Source: an uncultured Pseudomonadaceae bacterium (GTDB lineage: Bacteria > Pseudomonadota > Gammaproteobacteria > Pseudomonadales > Pseudomonadaceae). Taken from it: a stretch of 10,410 nucleotides of DNA. The stretch covers positions 1-10,410 of the forward strand of contig CANRHT010000065.1 in NCBI GenBank assembly GCA_947630465.1, given 5' to 3'. Under the pieces are notes generated by a model. That model ran no database searches. It saw nothing but the letters and a program-made list of their open reading frames with translations, and had not been told where the DNA came from. This document shows, one piece after another, positions 1 through 9,393 of this stretch. Position numbers and translations under genes: made by a program. Position 1 is the first letter of the stretch; each line of letters starts with the position of its first letter.

Positions 1-99
1 CGCAGCCTGCAAAGCGCTATCGAGGCAGCCATCGTAAGCGGTTAAGTCCAGTCGATCGAGGTGACAATGTGAATCAATAAGCATGGGTACTGCCATCAT
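1..99 (-). CDS. ycfH: TatD-family metal-dependent hydrolase (YcfH type), 5' fragment
   Basis: This is the N-terminal end of a TatD/YcfH-type hydrolase, cut by the window edge; 28 to 33 codons are visible depending on the start. Reading the minus strand gives MLIDSHCHLDRLDL, the hallmark N-terminus of the family. The H-x-H pair in SHCHLD is part of the metal-binding site of this TIM-barrel amidohydrolase-like fold. Family members are metal-dependent nucleases or D-aminoacyl-tRNA deacylase-like enzymes in the cytoplasm; the substrate cannot be told from this piece. ATG codons lie at 99, 96 and 84. Homologues usually start right before the L/I-D-S-H-C-H motif, so the ATG at 84 is favoured. None has a strong Shine-Dalgarno sequence. 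The gene follows pilZ, matching the pabC-mltG-tmk-holB-ycfH order known in E. coli with pilZ inserted as in Pseudomonas. Confidence 0.85.
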   Translation of the reverse strand, partial: MMAVPMLIDSHCHLDRLDLTAYDGCLDSALQAA

Positions 100-124
100 T
101 TAAAATATAAAACAAAATATGCGC

Positions 125-481
125 TTACAACGTATGAGTTTGACGATCCGACTTCAGCGCACCGGTTAAATAGGTCTCAATTTTATTGCGTGCAGCAATA
201 GCATCCTCATTAAACTGTACACCAATGCCTGCAGGGCGATTACCTTGCGCGCCGCGTGGCGTAATCCATACCACTTTACCGGCAACCGGCAGTTTTTCTG
301 GTTCTTCCATCAAACTTAGCAACATAAACACCTCATCACCCAAGGTGTAATCTTTATTGGTCGGAATAAATAACCCGCCGTTTTTGATAAACGACATATA
401 CGCTGCATACAGCACTGACTTATCTTTAATCGTCAGCGACAAAATACCATTACGCGGACCAACATTTGGGGGCAAACTCAT
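125..481 (-). CDS. pilZ: PilZ, type IV pilus assembly protein
   Basis: The protein is a 118-residue single-domain PilZ protein, needed in Pseudomonas for assembly of type IV pili (twitching motility). There it works with the FimX/PilB machinery at the cytoplasmic face of the pole. The sequence begins MSLPPNVGPRNGILSLTIKD and continues with NGGLFIP (34-40), LGDEVFMLL (48-56) and VAGKVVWITP (66-75), very close to the P. aeruginosa protein as I remember it. It lacks an N-terminal RxxxR motif. Like the founding member of the family, it probably does not bind cyclic di-GMP by itself. The reading frame is open to 502, but the ATG at 481 is chosen because it gives the family N-terminus and has a strong purine-rich ribosome site (minus-strand AAGGAAGG) four bases upstream. 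It lies 84 bp after holB and just before the TatD-family gene. Confidence 0.95.
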   Translation of the reverse strand: MSLPPNVGPRNGILSLTIKDKSVLYAAYMSFIKNGGLFIPTNKDYTLGDEVFMLLSLMEEPEKLPVAGKVVWITPRGAQGNRPAGIGVQFNEDAIAARNKIETYLTGALKSDRQTHTL

Positions 482-485
482 AGCA

Positions 486-493
486 CCTTCCTT
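486..493 (-). promoter_or_regulatory. Ribosome binding site that fixes the pilZ start
   Basis: On the minus strand this reads AAGGAAGG, ending four bases before the ATG at 481. It supports the internal ATG (protein starting MSLPPN) over the upstream in-frame ATG at 502. Confidence 0.7.
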
Positions 494-565
494 GCACAAC
501 AAAAACAGTCTGATTCAAGCACGCCATGATCATAACAACCACAGCAACACTCATACTATACCCAT

Positions 566-3216
<2,651 letters not shown>

Positions 3217-3232
<16 letters not shown>

Positions 3233-4050
3233 GGCGATCCATCCACAAGGTCGTTAATAAGGTATTGCAGTTTACGGGTCATAGACCCCACAGACCAATG
3301 CTGTGTGCGGTAATGGCGCACCGGCCAAATACCGTACAGACTGTTGCAGGTAAAGACTTCATCAGCCTGCAACAATTGCTGCAGTGTGATGTCACGCACC
3401 ACAACATTGATACCAGCATTCTCTGCGCGCTGCAGTAACTCTGCACGCATCACACCCGCAACACCGGCCGCATGCAAAGATGGAGTCAGCAGTTGCTGTT
3501 GCTGCACGATAAAAATATTGCTGAATACACAATCAATCACCCGCTCTTGCGCATCCAATAACACGCCTTCCGCATAGGCAGGATCCTGCCATTCAGCGCG
3601 TGCGAGTACTTGTTCTAAACGATTTAAATGTTTTAAGCCCGCCAATAAGGGCTGTTGAGCCAAGCGCAGCTGACAGTTAAACAGTTGCACACCCTGCTCT
3701 GCATAAACCGCTGGCCACTGTGGCAACGCGGAGGCTTGTAAAATCCGTTGCGGCGTACAAGGATCTGGCATGGCGTAACCACGCTGCCCGGCACCACGGG
3801 TGATAATCAATTTACAGACGCCATCACCGAGTTGCTGCATAAAAGCCTGCAGCTCAGATGTTAATAGCGTGAGATCACAGGGAATACTTAAACGCTGACA
3901 ACCATCCGCTAAGCGAGCAAGATGTCGTTCTAAGAGCGCTGCTTGTCCATGACGCACTTTAATGGTTTCAAATAAACCATCACCATACGCCAAGCCACGG
4001 TCAGCCACAGCAAGACAATCCGCCGGCTGACCGTTGATCCAAGCCTGCAC
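3217..4050 (-). CDS. pabC: Aminodeoxychorismate lyase
   Basis: PabC is a PLP-dependent fold-type IV enzyme that cleaves 4-amino-4-deoxychorismate to p-aminobenzoate and pyruvate in folate synthesis. The 277 residues carry the family opening WINGQPADCLAVADRGLAYGDGLFET (4-29), the segment GLKHLNRLEQVLAR (138-151), whose K140 is the predicted Schiff-base lysine, and the cofactor region VFSNIF (175-180) with GVAGVMR (196-202). It could be confused with branched-chain or D-amino acid aminotransferases of the same fold, but the KHLNRLEQ motif and the fabF-pabC-mltG-tmk context support PabC. The start codon is a GTG at 4050, two bases after the fabF stop. The stop/start junction reads TAAAGGTG, leaving no room for an independent upstream ribosome site, so expression probably depends on ribosomes finishing fabF. 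Confidence 0.95.
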
Positions 4051-4052
4051 CT

Positions 4053-5294
4053 TTAGCTGTACCGGCGCAGTAACAACGAGCCGTTGGTACCACCAAAACC
4101 AAAGGAGTTGGATAACACCGCATCAATTTTCATTGACTGTGCTTGGTGAGGCACAAAGTTTAGATCGCACCCTTCGCCCGGTTGATCCAAGTTAATGGTC
4201 GGCGGCGCAACTTGATCACGTAAGGCTAAGATACTGAAAATGGCTTCAACCGCACCCGCAGCACCTAGCAGGTGGCCGGTCATTGACTTAGTTGAACTCA
4301 CAGCTAAATCAGATGCGTGACCTGCGAATACCGTTTTCAGGGCGTTCACTTCTGCCAAATCACCGGCTAGCGTTGAAGTCCCGTGTGCATTCACATACTG
4401 CACTTGATCTGGATTCATCCCAGCATCGCGCAAAGCACTGGCCATACAGCGTGCAGCGCCATCACCTTGCTCAGGCGGTGACGTCATATGATAAGCGTCG
4501 GCACTCATACCAAAACCCGCAACTTCCGCATAGATAGTGGCGCCACGTGCTTTAGCGTGCTCAAGCTCTTCAAGAATCAAAGCACCCGCACCGTCAGATA
4601 AAACAAAGCCATCACGGTTGGCATCCCAAGGGCGACTGGCCGCTTGTGGATCATCATTGCGCGTTGATAATGCGCGTGATGCGGCAAAGCCACCTAAACC
4701 TAAACCGCAGGCGGCCATCTCAGCACCACCGGCCAACATCACATCCGCTTCGCCATAGGCAATATTGCGCGCAGCCATACCAATACAATGCGTACCTGTC
4801 GTACAAGCTGTGGCAATCGCATAGTTCGGGCCTTGTAAACCCAACTGAATCGATAGCACACCGGAAATCATATTGATAATAGAGCCGGGAACAAAGAATG
4901 GTGAAATACGACGCGGGCCTTGCTCGATTAAAGTTTTGCTGGTGTTTTCGATATTGGTTAAACCACCAATACCTGAACCCATCACCACACCAATACGCTC
5001 GCGGTTGGCATCAGTGACATCCAAACCTGAGTCTTGCATGGCCTGTAAACCCGCGGCCAAACCGTATTGAATAAATAAGTCTAAGCGGCGCGCATCTTTG
5101 GCGGGCATATACTGTTCAATATCAAAATTTTTGATTGAGCCACCAAAGCGTGTGGAGAATGCGTCAACATTCATATGCTCAATCGAACTGATACCACTTT
5201 TACCAGCTAGGATGCCTGACCAGCTTTGCGCCACATCAACACCTAGCGGGGACAGCATACCTATCCCGGTAACTACGACACGTCTACGCGACAT
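4053..5294 (-). CDS. fabF: Beta-ketoacyl-ACP synthase II (FabF)
   Basis: FabF is the elongating condensing enzyme of type II fatty acid synthesis. It joins malonyl-ACP to acyl-ACP, including the step from palmitoleoyl- to cis-vaccenoyl-ACP in membrane fluidity control. At 413 residues it is full length. The thiolase fold carries the nucleophile C164 in ATACTTG (161-167), H304 in NAHGTST (302-308), H341 in STKSMTGH (334-341), and a C-terminal [12 protein letters not shown] glycine-rich loop. In place of the proline usual in HGTSTP-type motifs there is L309. The ATG at 5294 has an AAGAGG ribosome site eight bases upstream. It follows acpP across a 100-bp gap holding an intrinsic terminator, so it is probably made by read-through at lower levels than ACP. 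It runs into pabC with only 2 bp between. Confidence 0.97.
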   Translation of the reverse strand: MSRRRVVVTGIGMLSPLGVDVAQSWSGILAGKSGISSIEHMNVDAFSTRFGGSIKNFDIEQYMPAKDARRLDLFIQYGLAAGLQAMQDSGLDVTDANRERIGVVMGSGIGGLTNIENTSKTLIEQGPRRISPFFVPGSIINMISGVLSIQLGLQGPNYAIATACTTGTHCIGMAARNIAYGEADVMLAGGAEMAACGLGLGGFAASRALSTRNDDPQAASRPWDANRDGFVLSDGAGALILEELEHAKARGATIYAEVAGFGMSADAYHMTSPPEQGDGAARCMASALRDAGMNPDQVQYVNAHGTSTLAGDLAEVNALKTVFAGHASDLAVSSTKSMTGHLLGAAGAVEAIFSILALRDQVAPPTINLDQPGEGCDLNFVPHQAQSMKIDAVLSNSFGFGGTNGSLLLRRYS

Positions 5295-5330
5295 GGCGAC
5301 AACCTCTTGTTAATGCAAAATTTGCTGTAC

Positions 5331-5369
5331 AAAAAAAAGCCGCACACTCGTAACAAGTCGCGCGGCTTT
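5331..5369 (-). terminator. Intrinsic terminator or attenuator between acpP and fabF
   Basis: On the minus strand AAAGCCGC (5369-5362) pairs with GCGGCTTT (5343-5336). An inner stem ACTTG-TTA-CGAGT lies between them, separated by a small internal loop. The 3' arm runs straight into eight consecutive T residues (5338-5331). This is a textbook rho-independent terminator 26 bp after the acpP stop. As fabF, pabC and the following genes have no obvious promoter in this gap, it more likely trims transcription than stops it fully. This would give abundant acpP mRNA and less fabF mRNA. Confidence 0.85.
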
Positions 5370-5394
5370 CACTGTTGCAAAGAAACCGTTTACA

Positions 5395-5631
5395 TTACTG
5401 CGCGTGAGCGTTGATGTAGTCGATTGCTTCTTGAACAGTGGTGATTTTCTCAGCTTTTTCATCTGGAATTTCAGTCTCGAACTCTTCTTCAAGAGCCATT
5501 ACCAACTCAACTGTATCCAGTGAATCTGCGCCTAAATCGTCAACAAAAGATGCGCTGTTAGTCACGTCTTCTGCTTTAGCACCTAACTGCTCAGCAACGA
5601 TTTTTTTAACGCGTTCTTCAATAGTGCTCAT
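5395..5631 (-). CDS. acpP: Acyl carrier protein
   Basis: ACP carries growing acyl chains on a 4'-phosphopantetheine arm through fatty acid synthesis and to PlsX, the acyltransferases and lipid A enzymes. The 78-residue acidic, four-helix protein starts [10 protein letters not shown] and has the canonical modification site [18 protein letters not shown] (34-51), with S37 (counting the initiator Met) as the attachment serine. The frame is open upstream to 5670, but the ATG at 5631 is the family start and has an AGGAG ribosome site 11 bases upstream. It is preceded by a 200-bp gap with promoter-like elements and followed by a strong hairpin terminator. This fits a gene expressed separately at high level within the fab cluster. 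Confidence 0.98.
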   Translation of the reverse strand: MSTIEERVKKIVAEQLGAKAEDVTNSASFVDDLGADSLDTVELVMALEEEFETEIPDEKAEKITTVQEAIDYINAHAQ

Positions 5632-5642
5632 ACCGTGTATAA

Positions 5643-5647
5643 CTCCT
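5643..5647 (-). promoter_or_regulatory. Ribosome binding site for acpP
   Basis: The minus strand reads AGGAG here, 11 bases before the ATG at 5631. The spacing is a little long but clearly favours this start over the upstream ATG at 5670. Confidence 0.6.
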
Positions 5648-5680
5648 AAATGGAAATCTGGGCAACCCAAGCTGCCGCTC

Positions 5681-5731
5681 TATATAAAAAAGGGTTTGCG
5701 CATTTTAAGCGAACTGCTTGCCCTTTGCGAA
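5681..5731 (-). promoter_or_regulatory. acpP: Probable acpP promoter region
   Basis: Two overlapping sigma-70-like pairs can be read on the minus strand. One is TTAAAA (5708-5703), a 16-bp spacer, and TATATA (5686-5681). The other is TTCGCA (5731-5726), an 18-bp spacer, and TAAAAT (5707-5702). Neither is a perfect consensus, and the area is AT-rich, so the exact start site is uncertain. A promoter somewhere in the 200-bp fabG-acpP gap is expected from the gap size and the strong terminator after acpP. Confidence 0.4.
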
Positions 5732-5762
5732 CCACTTATTTGATTCCTGCATGCTCAGCACA

Positions 5763-5778
5763 CAGGACTCTAATCCTG
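5763..5778. repeat. Short inverted repeat in the fabG-acpP gap
   Basis: CAGGA (5763-5767) and TCCTG (5774-5778) form a perfect 5-bp inverted repeat around a 6-base loop, 56 bp beyond the fabG stop. It has no T-run after it, so it is not a good terminator. It lies 32 bp upstream of the acpP promoter elements and could be an operator half-site pair or chance. The rest of the 5632-5831 gap shows no open frame or RNA gene that I can recognise. Confidence 0.3.
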
Positions 5779-5831
5779 CAAACTGCAATTATGACTCAAA
5801 ACATCAGGCTTCGGTCACAATAACAGTCATT

Positions 5832-6575
5832 TTAACTCATATACATGCCGCCATTCACTGGAATAGTGGTTCCAGTGACATACGAAGCCTGATCTGAAGC
5901 TAAAAAAGTCACTACATTAGCGATTTCTTCAGCTTGACCTAAACGTCCTAAAGGAATTTGCGTGAGCAACGCATCACGCTGCGCTTCAGGCAGTTCACGG
6001 GTCATATCGGTATCAATAAAGCCTGGCGCTACAGCATTTACAGTGATGGAGCGTGAGCCCACTTCACGTGCTAAAGCGCGACCAAAACCTTCCAGACCGG
6101 CTTTCGCTGCGGCGTAGTTTACTTGACCTGCGTTACCCATTGCACCTACTACGGAGCCAATACTAATAATTCGGCCCCAACGTGCTTTGGTCATACCACG
6201 CAAAACTGCTTTAGACATGCGGTACAAGCTGTGCAAGTTGGTATCAATGACATCAAACCACTCGTCATCTTTCATACGTAGCATTAGGTTATCACGGGTA
6301 ATACCCGCGTTATTGACCAGAATCAGCGGCGCACCAAATTCAGCCTGAATACGCTCAAGCGTGGCAGTCACAGATTCTGCGTCACACACATTAAGCACCA
6401 TGCCAGTGCCTTGAATACCTTTTTCCTGCAGGGCTTGACTGATACTTTGTGCACCTTTTTCAGAGGTTGCTGTACCGATCACCGTTGCACCTTGGGCACC
6501 CAACTGCAGGGCAATGGCTTGACCAATACCACGGCTGGCACCAGTTACTAACGCCACTTTACCTTGTAAGCTCAT
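5832..6575 (-). CDS. fabG: 3-oxoacyl-ACP reductase (FabG)
   Basis: FabG reduces 3-oxoacyl-ACP to 3-hydroxyacyl-ACP with NADPH, the first reduction in each cycle of fatty acid elongation. The 247-residue short-chain dehydrogenase has the Rossmann motif TGASRGIG (11-18), NNAG (88-91), the catalytic serine S141 in IGSVVG, and Y154 and K158 in NYAAAKAG. It ends GGMYMS, typical for Pseudomonas FabG. The frame is open to 6623, but that start would overlap fabD. ATGs at 6578 and 6575 are adjacent. The GGAG ribosome site (6585-6582) is six bases from the ATG at 6575 and only three from 6578, so 6575 (MSLQGKVALV) is chosen. It follows fabD by 13 bp. Confidence 0.97.
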   Translation of the reverse strand: MSLQGKVALVTGASRGIGQAIALQLGAQGATVIGTATSEKGAQSISQALQEKGIQGTGMVLNVCDAESVTATLERIQAEFGAPLILVNNAGITRDNLMLRMKDDEWFDVIDTNLHSLYRMSKAVLRGMTKARWGRIISIGSVVGAMGNAGQVNYAAAKAGLEGFGRALAREVGSRSITVNAVAPGFIDTDMTRELPEAQRDALLTQIPLGRLGQAEEIANVVTFLASDQASYVTGTTIPVNGGMYMS

Positions 6576-6581
6576 CATGCT

Positions 6582-6585
6582 CTCC
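6582..6585 (-). promoter_or_regulatory. Ribosome binding site that fixes the fabG start
   Basis: The minus strand reads GGAG here. Its six-base spacing to the ATG at 6575 is better than the three bases to the ATG at 6578, and it excludes the far upstream ATG at 6623. Confidence 0.6.
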
Positions 6586-6588
6586 ATC

Positions 6589-7527
6589 TTAAACCTGTGC
6601 AGCAATAGCCGCTGCAAACCCATCAGGGGTATCTAAATTATAAGTATTGACGCCTTTGATGCAGCGTTTATTCAGGCCTGACAACACTTTACCTGGACCA
6701 CACTCAACCACATCAGTGACATCTTGCGCAGCCAAGCACACCATCGACTCAACCCAACGTACAGGACTGTACAATTGTGCAAGGAGGTTCTGCTCTAACA
6801 CGGCAAGATCAGTGACCACTTCAGCGCTGACGTTTTGCACTAAAGCAATCTTAGGCTGCTGCCATTTAATAGCGGCTAAAGACTGGGCAAACTGCTCAGC
6901 AGCAGGCTGCATTAAGGCGCAGTGCGAAGGAACGCTGACTGGCAACGCCATCGCACGTTTAGCACCACGGGCTTTACAGGCTACAATCGCACGCTCAACG
7001 GCAGCGGCTGTACCGGCAATCACCACTTGACCCGGCGCATTAAAGTTCACCGCGCTAACCACTTCACCTTGCGCCGCTTCTGCACAAGCCGCTTGCACAT
7101 CAGCATCATCTAAACCTAACACCGCCGCCATACCGCCCGTGCCTGCAGGTACAGCTTCCTGCATCAATTGACCACGACGCTCAACAAGGCGCACAGCATC
7201 AGCAAGCGCTAGGCTCTCAGCCGCAACTAAAGCAGAATATTCACCTAAACTGTGTCCGGCAACATACGCGGGCAAGGCAGCAGAACGTGCCTGCCATAAA
7301 CGCCACAGAGCGATAGATGCGGTTAAAATAGCGGGCTGGGTCTTATCGGTTTGATTCAAGACTTCAGCAGGGCCTTGCTGAGTTAACGCCCATAGATCGT
7401 AGCCTAAAGCAGCAGAGGCTTCGGCAAAGGTATCCAGCACAATCGACTCAGCAGCACCCAAGTCTGCCAGCATGCCAACGGCTTGCGAGCCTTGGCCGGG
7501 GAATACAAACGCAAGAGAAGCCTTCAT
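6589..7527 (-). CDS. fabD: Malonyl-CoA:ACP transacylase (FabD)
   Basis: FabD moves malonyl groups from CoA to ACP, supplying the extender for every condensation. The 312 residues show the oxyanion motif PGQGSQ (10-15), the nucleophile elbow GHSLGE (91-96) with S93, the carboxylate-binding R118 in ERRGQLM, and the catalytic H202 in VPSHCALM. The frame is open to 7545, but the ATG at 7527 gives the family N-terminus MKASLAFVFPGQGSQ and has an AGGT ribosome site nine bases upstream; the upstream ATG has none. A 105-bp gap with two hairpins separates it from plsX. In E. coli fabH stands in that place, but it is absent here, as in Pseudomonas. Confidence 0.97.
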   Translation of the reverse strand: MKASLAFVFPGQGSQAVGMLADLGAAESIVLDTFAEASAALGYDLWALTQQGPAEVLNQTDKTQPAILTASIALWRLWQARSAALPAYVAGHSLGEYSALVAAESLALADAVRLVERRGQLMQEAVPAGTGGMAAVLGLDDADVQAACAEAAQGEVVSAVNFNAPGQVVIAGTAAAVERAIVACKARGAKRAMALPVSVPSHCALMQPAAEQFAQSLAAIKWQQPKIALVQNVSAEVVTDLAVLEQNLLAQLYSPVRWVESMVCLAAQDVTDVVECGPGKVLSGLNKRCIKGVNTYNLDTPDGFAAAIAAQV

Positions 7528-7557
7528 AAAATATTTACCTGTCATTCAACAAAAGAA

Positions 7558-7588
7558 GTTTGCCACGCTTAAGGCGTGAATAACAAAC
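7558..7588 (-). terminator. Possible weak terminator or attenuator between plsX and fabD
   Basis: On the minus strand GTTTG (7588-7584) and CAAAC (7562-7558) enclose a perfect inner stem, CACGC (7578-7574) with GCGTG (7568-7564), around a five-base loop. A T-rich stretch follows, TTCTTTTGTT (7557-7548). The stem is interrupted by an asymmetric internal loop and the T-run is imperfect, so only partial termination is likely. It may set the ratio of plsX to fabD mRNA, or protect processed ends. Confidence 0.45.
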
Positions 7589-7596
7589 CGACTATT

Positions 7597-7618
7597 GGAT
7601 GATAAGTCTTATCCATCC
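7597..7618 (-). repeat. Bulged hairpin in the plsX-fabD gap
   Basis: GGAT-GATAA (7597-7605) pairs with TTATC-ATCC (7609-7613 and 7615-7618), leaving C7614 as a single bulge and GTC as a three-base loop. It begins 15 bp after the plsX stop. No T-run follows it in the direction of transcription, so it is better read as an mRNA stability or processing hairpin, or a protein-binding inverted repeat, than a terminator. Confidence 0.4.
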
Positions 7619-7632
7619 GTCACACTGGCAGC

Positions 7633-8658
7633 CTACTGCAGGCTAGCGGGCTTATATAACGCCTGCAAATGTTCTTGCAAACGCTGCGCTAATTGTTCTT
7701 GCGCAGCACGATAAGCCACACTGATCGCAGCCTGAAAAGCCTCCTGCGTCGCATTGCCATGACTTTTCACCACCACACCATCAACACCCAGCAGGCAGGC
7801 ACCGTTATAACGCTCAGGGGATAATTCAGAGCGCAATACCTTTAACAAAGGTGCCGCTAACCACGCCAGTAGCAGCGCACGCAAACCTTTGCCTAAACGC
7901 TGCTTGACCCGCGCAGTAATCATACGCGCCAAGCCTTCGCTGGATTTAAGCAAGACGTTACCGACAAAGCCATCACAAACCACCACATCGGCATCACCAC
8001 GAAAGACGCCATCGCCTTCAACATAACCAATATAGTTAATCTCTTTGATCTGCTCGAGCAGGAGCGCAGCTTGTTTAACTTGCTGATTACCTTTAATCGC
8101 CTCACTGCCCACATTCAATAAGGCAACACGCGGCTCGGCAATGCCTTGGATGCGCACCGCAGCCGAACCCATAATGGCAAACTGCACCAACTGCTGAGCG
8201 CTGACATCAACGTTGGCGCCCAAATCTAACAGATGTGTTTCACCCGTTAGCGTGGGCAAAGCCGTCATAATGGCCGGACGATCGATATGCGCTAGCGGCT
8301 GCAAAACATGCTTAGCCAAGGCCATTAAAGCGCCTGTATTACCCGCACTCACGCAAGCATGCACGTGCTTATCACGCAATAACTGCAAAGCAATGCGCAT
8401 GGATGAATCAGGTTTATGGCGCAAAGCATGCGCAGGCAGGTCAGCCATCGAAATAGTTTCGCTGGCATGCACGACAGTCAGGCGGGAACGATCGACATGA
8501 GAGTACTGAGCCAAGACTGACTCAATCTCAACAGCATCTCCAACAACCACTAACTGCAGCTGCGGATGCTCGAGTAAGCTTTTTACACATGCAGAAACAA
8601 CAAGGCGGGGACCATAGTCCCCGCCCATTGCGTCAATCGCTATTGCTGAACCTATCAA
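7633..8658 (-). CDS. plsX: Phosphate acyltransferase PlsX
   Basis: PlsX converts acyl-ACP and phosphate to acyl-phosphate, the donor for PlsY in phosphatidic acid synthesis. It is a peripheral enzyme at the inner membrane. The 341-residue protein shows DAMGGD (9-14), SAGNTGA (104-110), LDLGANVD (144-151), NVGSE (182-186), CDGFVGNVLLK (228-238) and NGACLLGV (285-292), in the family order. The start codon is a TTG at 8658. No ATG or GTG lies between it and the conserved DAMGGD, so no other common start codon can replace it. Only a weak GAG-type ribosome site lies upstream. The start is three bases after the rpmF stop and in the same frame, which suggests coupling to translation of L32. Confidence 0.95.
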   Translation of the reverse strand: MIGSAIAIDAMGGDYGPRLVVSACVKSLLEHPQLQLVVVGDAVEIESVLAQYSHVDRSRLTVVHASETISMADLPAHALRHKPDSSMRIALQLLRDKHVHACVSAGNTGALMALAKHVLQPLAHIDRPAIMTALPTLTGETHLLDLGANVDVSAQQLVQFAIMGSAAVRIQGIAEPRVALLNVGSEAIKGNQQVKQAALLLEQIKEINYIGYVEGDGVFRGDADVVVCDGFVGNVLLKSSEGLARMITARVKQRLGKGLRALLLAWLAAPLLKVLRSELSPERYNGACLLGVDGVVVKSHGNATQEAFQAAISVAYRAAQEQLAQRLQEHLQALYKPASLQ

Positions 8659-8661
8659 GGT

Positions 8662-8844
8662 TTACTCAGCAGAATCCTTCGTAACGATTTGACGACCACG
8701 GTATACGCCTTCAGCGGATACGTGGTGGCGCAGGCGTACATCACCTGTGCTTTTTTCTACAGTCAAAGCGCTAGCGGTGAGTGCATCGTGTGAACGGCGC
8801 ATATCACGCGCTGAACGGGATTTCTTGCTCTTCTGAACAGCCAT
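8662..8844 (-). CDS. rpmF: 50S ribosomal protein L32
   Basis: L32 is a small basic protein of the large ribosomal subunit. The 60 residues open [22 protein letters not shown] and end with [15 protein letters not shown], the bacterial L32 pattern in Pseudomonas. There are no cysteines, so this is the zinc-independent form rather than the zinc-ribbon form. The ATG at 8844 has an AGGAG ribosome site nine bases upstream that overlaps the yceD stop codon, indicating co-translation with yceD. The yceD-rpmF-plsX order is widely conserved in proteobacteria. Confidence 0.97.
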   Translation of the reverse strand: MAVQKSKKSRSARDMRRSHDALTASALTVEKSTGDVRLRHHVSAEGVYRGRQIVTKDSAE

Positions 8845-8856
8845 AATTCTAAACTC

Positions 8857-9384
8857 CTAAACGTTTGGGTCACGCTTTAACTGCGCTAATACACTGAATG
8901 GGTTGGACCTTTTAACCGCATTCTCGCTCGACTCGGACTCTAGGAGCCCAGCCGGTTGCTGGCATTCTTCAGGTGGATGCATAGGGACAATAGGTAAAGC
9001 GAGTAACAACTCATCTTCAACCAATGCCAATAAATCCAGCGGCTCCTCACCCACTTCAAGTACGTCATAGCCTTGCGGGAAGTGTAACTCATCTGTGCCA
9101 GGTACCACTATGGCATAGGTGTAATCTCCACTCACGGCAATGACCGCTTCATCCAGGCAACGCTGGCAGATCATCCTAACCTCCGATTCAAGCTTAAGCT
9201 GCATCACTGCAACTTGTTGCTCGTCGCGACTAAACACAAGCTCTGCATGGACAACGCCAGCATCGCTTGTAAGTAATTCGCAGGCCCTAGAAAATTCAGA
9301 CAGCTGCAGCTCTCCAGCTAAGGAAATGCTGCGATCTGCAAGTTTTCGCGGATCAACGTGAGGAGGAATCGGTCCATATATCAT
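8857..9384 (-). CDS. yceD: YceD/DUF177 family protein (23S rRNA accumulation)
   Basis: YceD proteins are cytoplasmic. The E. coli member, and its plant relatives, are linked to accumulation of 23S rRNA, which fits the neighbouring ribosomal gene rpmF. The 175-residue protein has the Pseudomonas-like N-terminus GPIPPHVDPRKLADR (4-18), a CxxC pair in ICQRCLDE (C73, C76), a strongly conserved acidic/hydrophobic block from VLEVGEEPLDLLALVEDELLLALPIVPMH (108-136), and the C-terminal NPFSVLAQLK (161-170). The ATG at 9384 is supported by homology, but no Shine-Dalgarno sequence precedes it. Instead a near-consensus promoter ends nine bases upstream. It is the first gene of the minus-strand cluster and is divergent from ypjD. 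Confidence 0.93.
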   Translation of the reverse strand: MIYGPIPPHVDPRKLADRSISLAGELQLSEFSRACELLTSDAGVVHAELVFSRDEQQVAVMQLKLESEVRMICQRCLDEAVIAVSGDYTYAIVVPGTDELHFPQGYDVLEVGEEPLDLLALVEDELLLALPIVPMHPPEECQQPAGLLESESSENAVKRSNPFSVLAQLKRDPNV

Positions 9385-9393
9385 AGGCGCGGT

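Noticed and set aside
482-565. Possible short hydrophobic peptide on the minus strand in the holB-pilZ gap, starting MSVAVVVMIMACL
   Set aside because: The frame lacks a ribosome site and runs into the pilZ coding sequence out of frame before stopping. No promoter pair with good spacing was found. I see nothing else in this 84-bp gap beyond the pilZ ribosome site.
5395-5492. Minus-strand frame 5310-5492 in a second frame of acpP
   Set aside because: It overlaps the strongly conserved acpP frame and its terminator. The lysine-rich translation is a frame-shifted reading of acpP.
7558-7618. fabH remnant or small RNA gene in the plsX-fabD gap
   Set aside because: No stretch translates to anything like FabH, and there is no promoter with acceptable spacing for an independent RNA. 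The hairpins alone do not support an RNA gene call.
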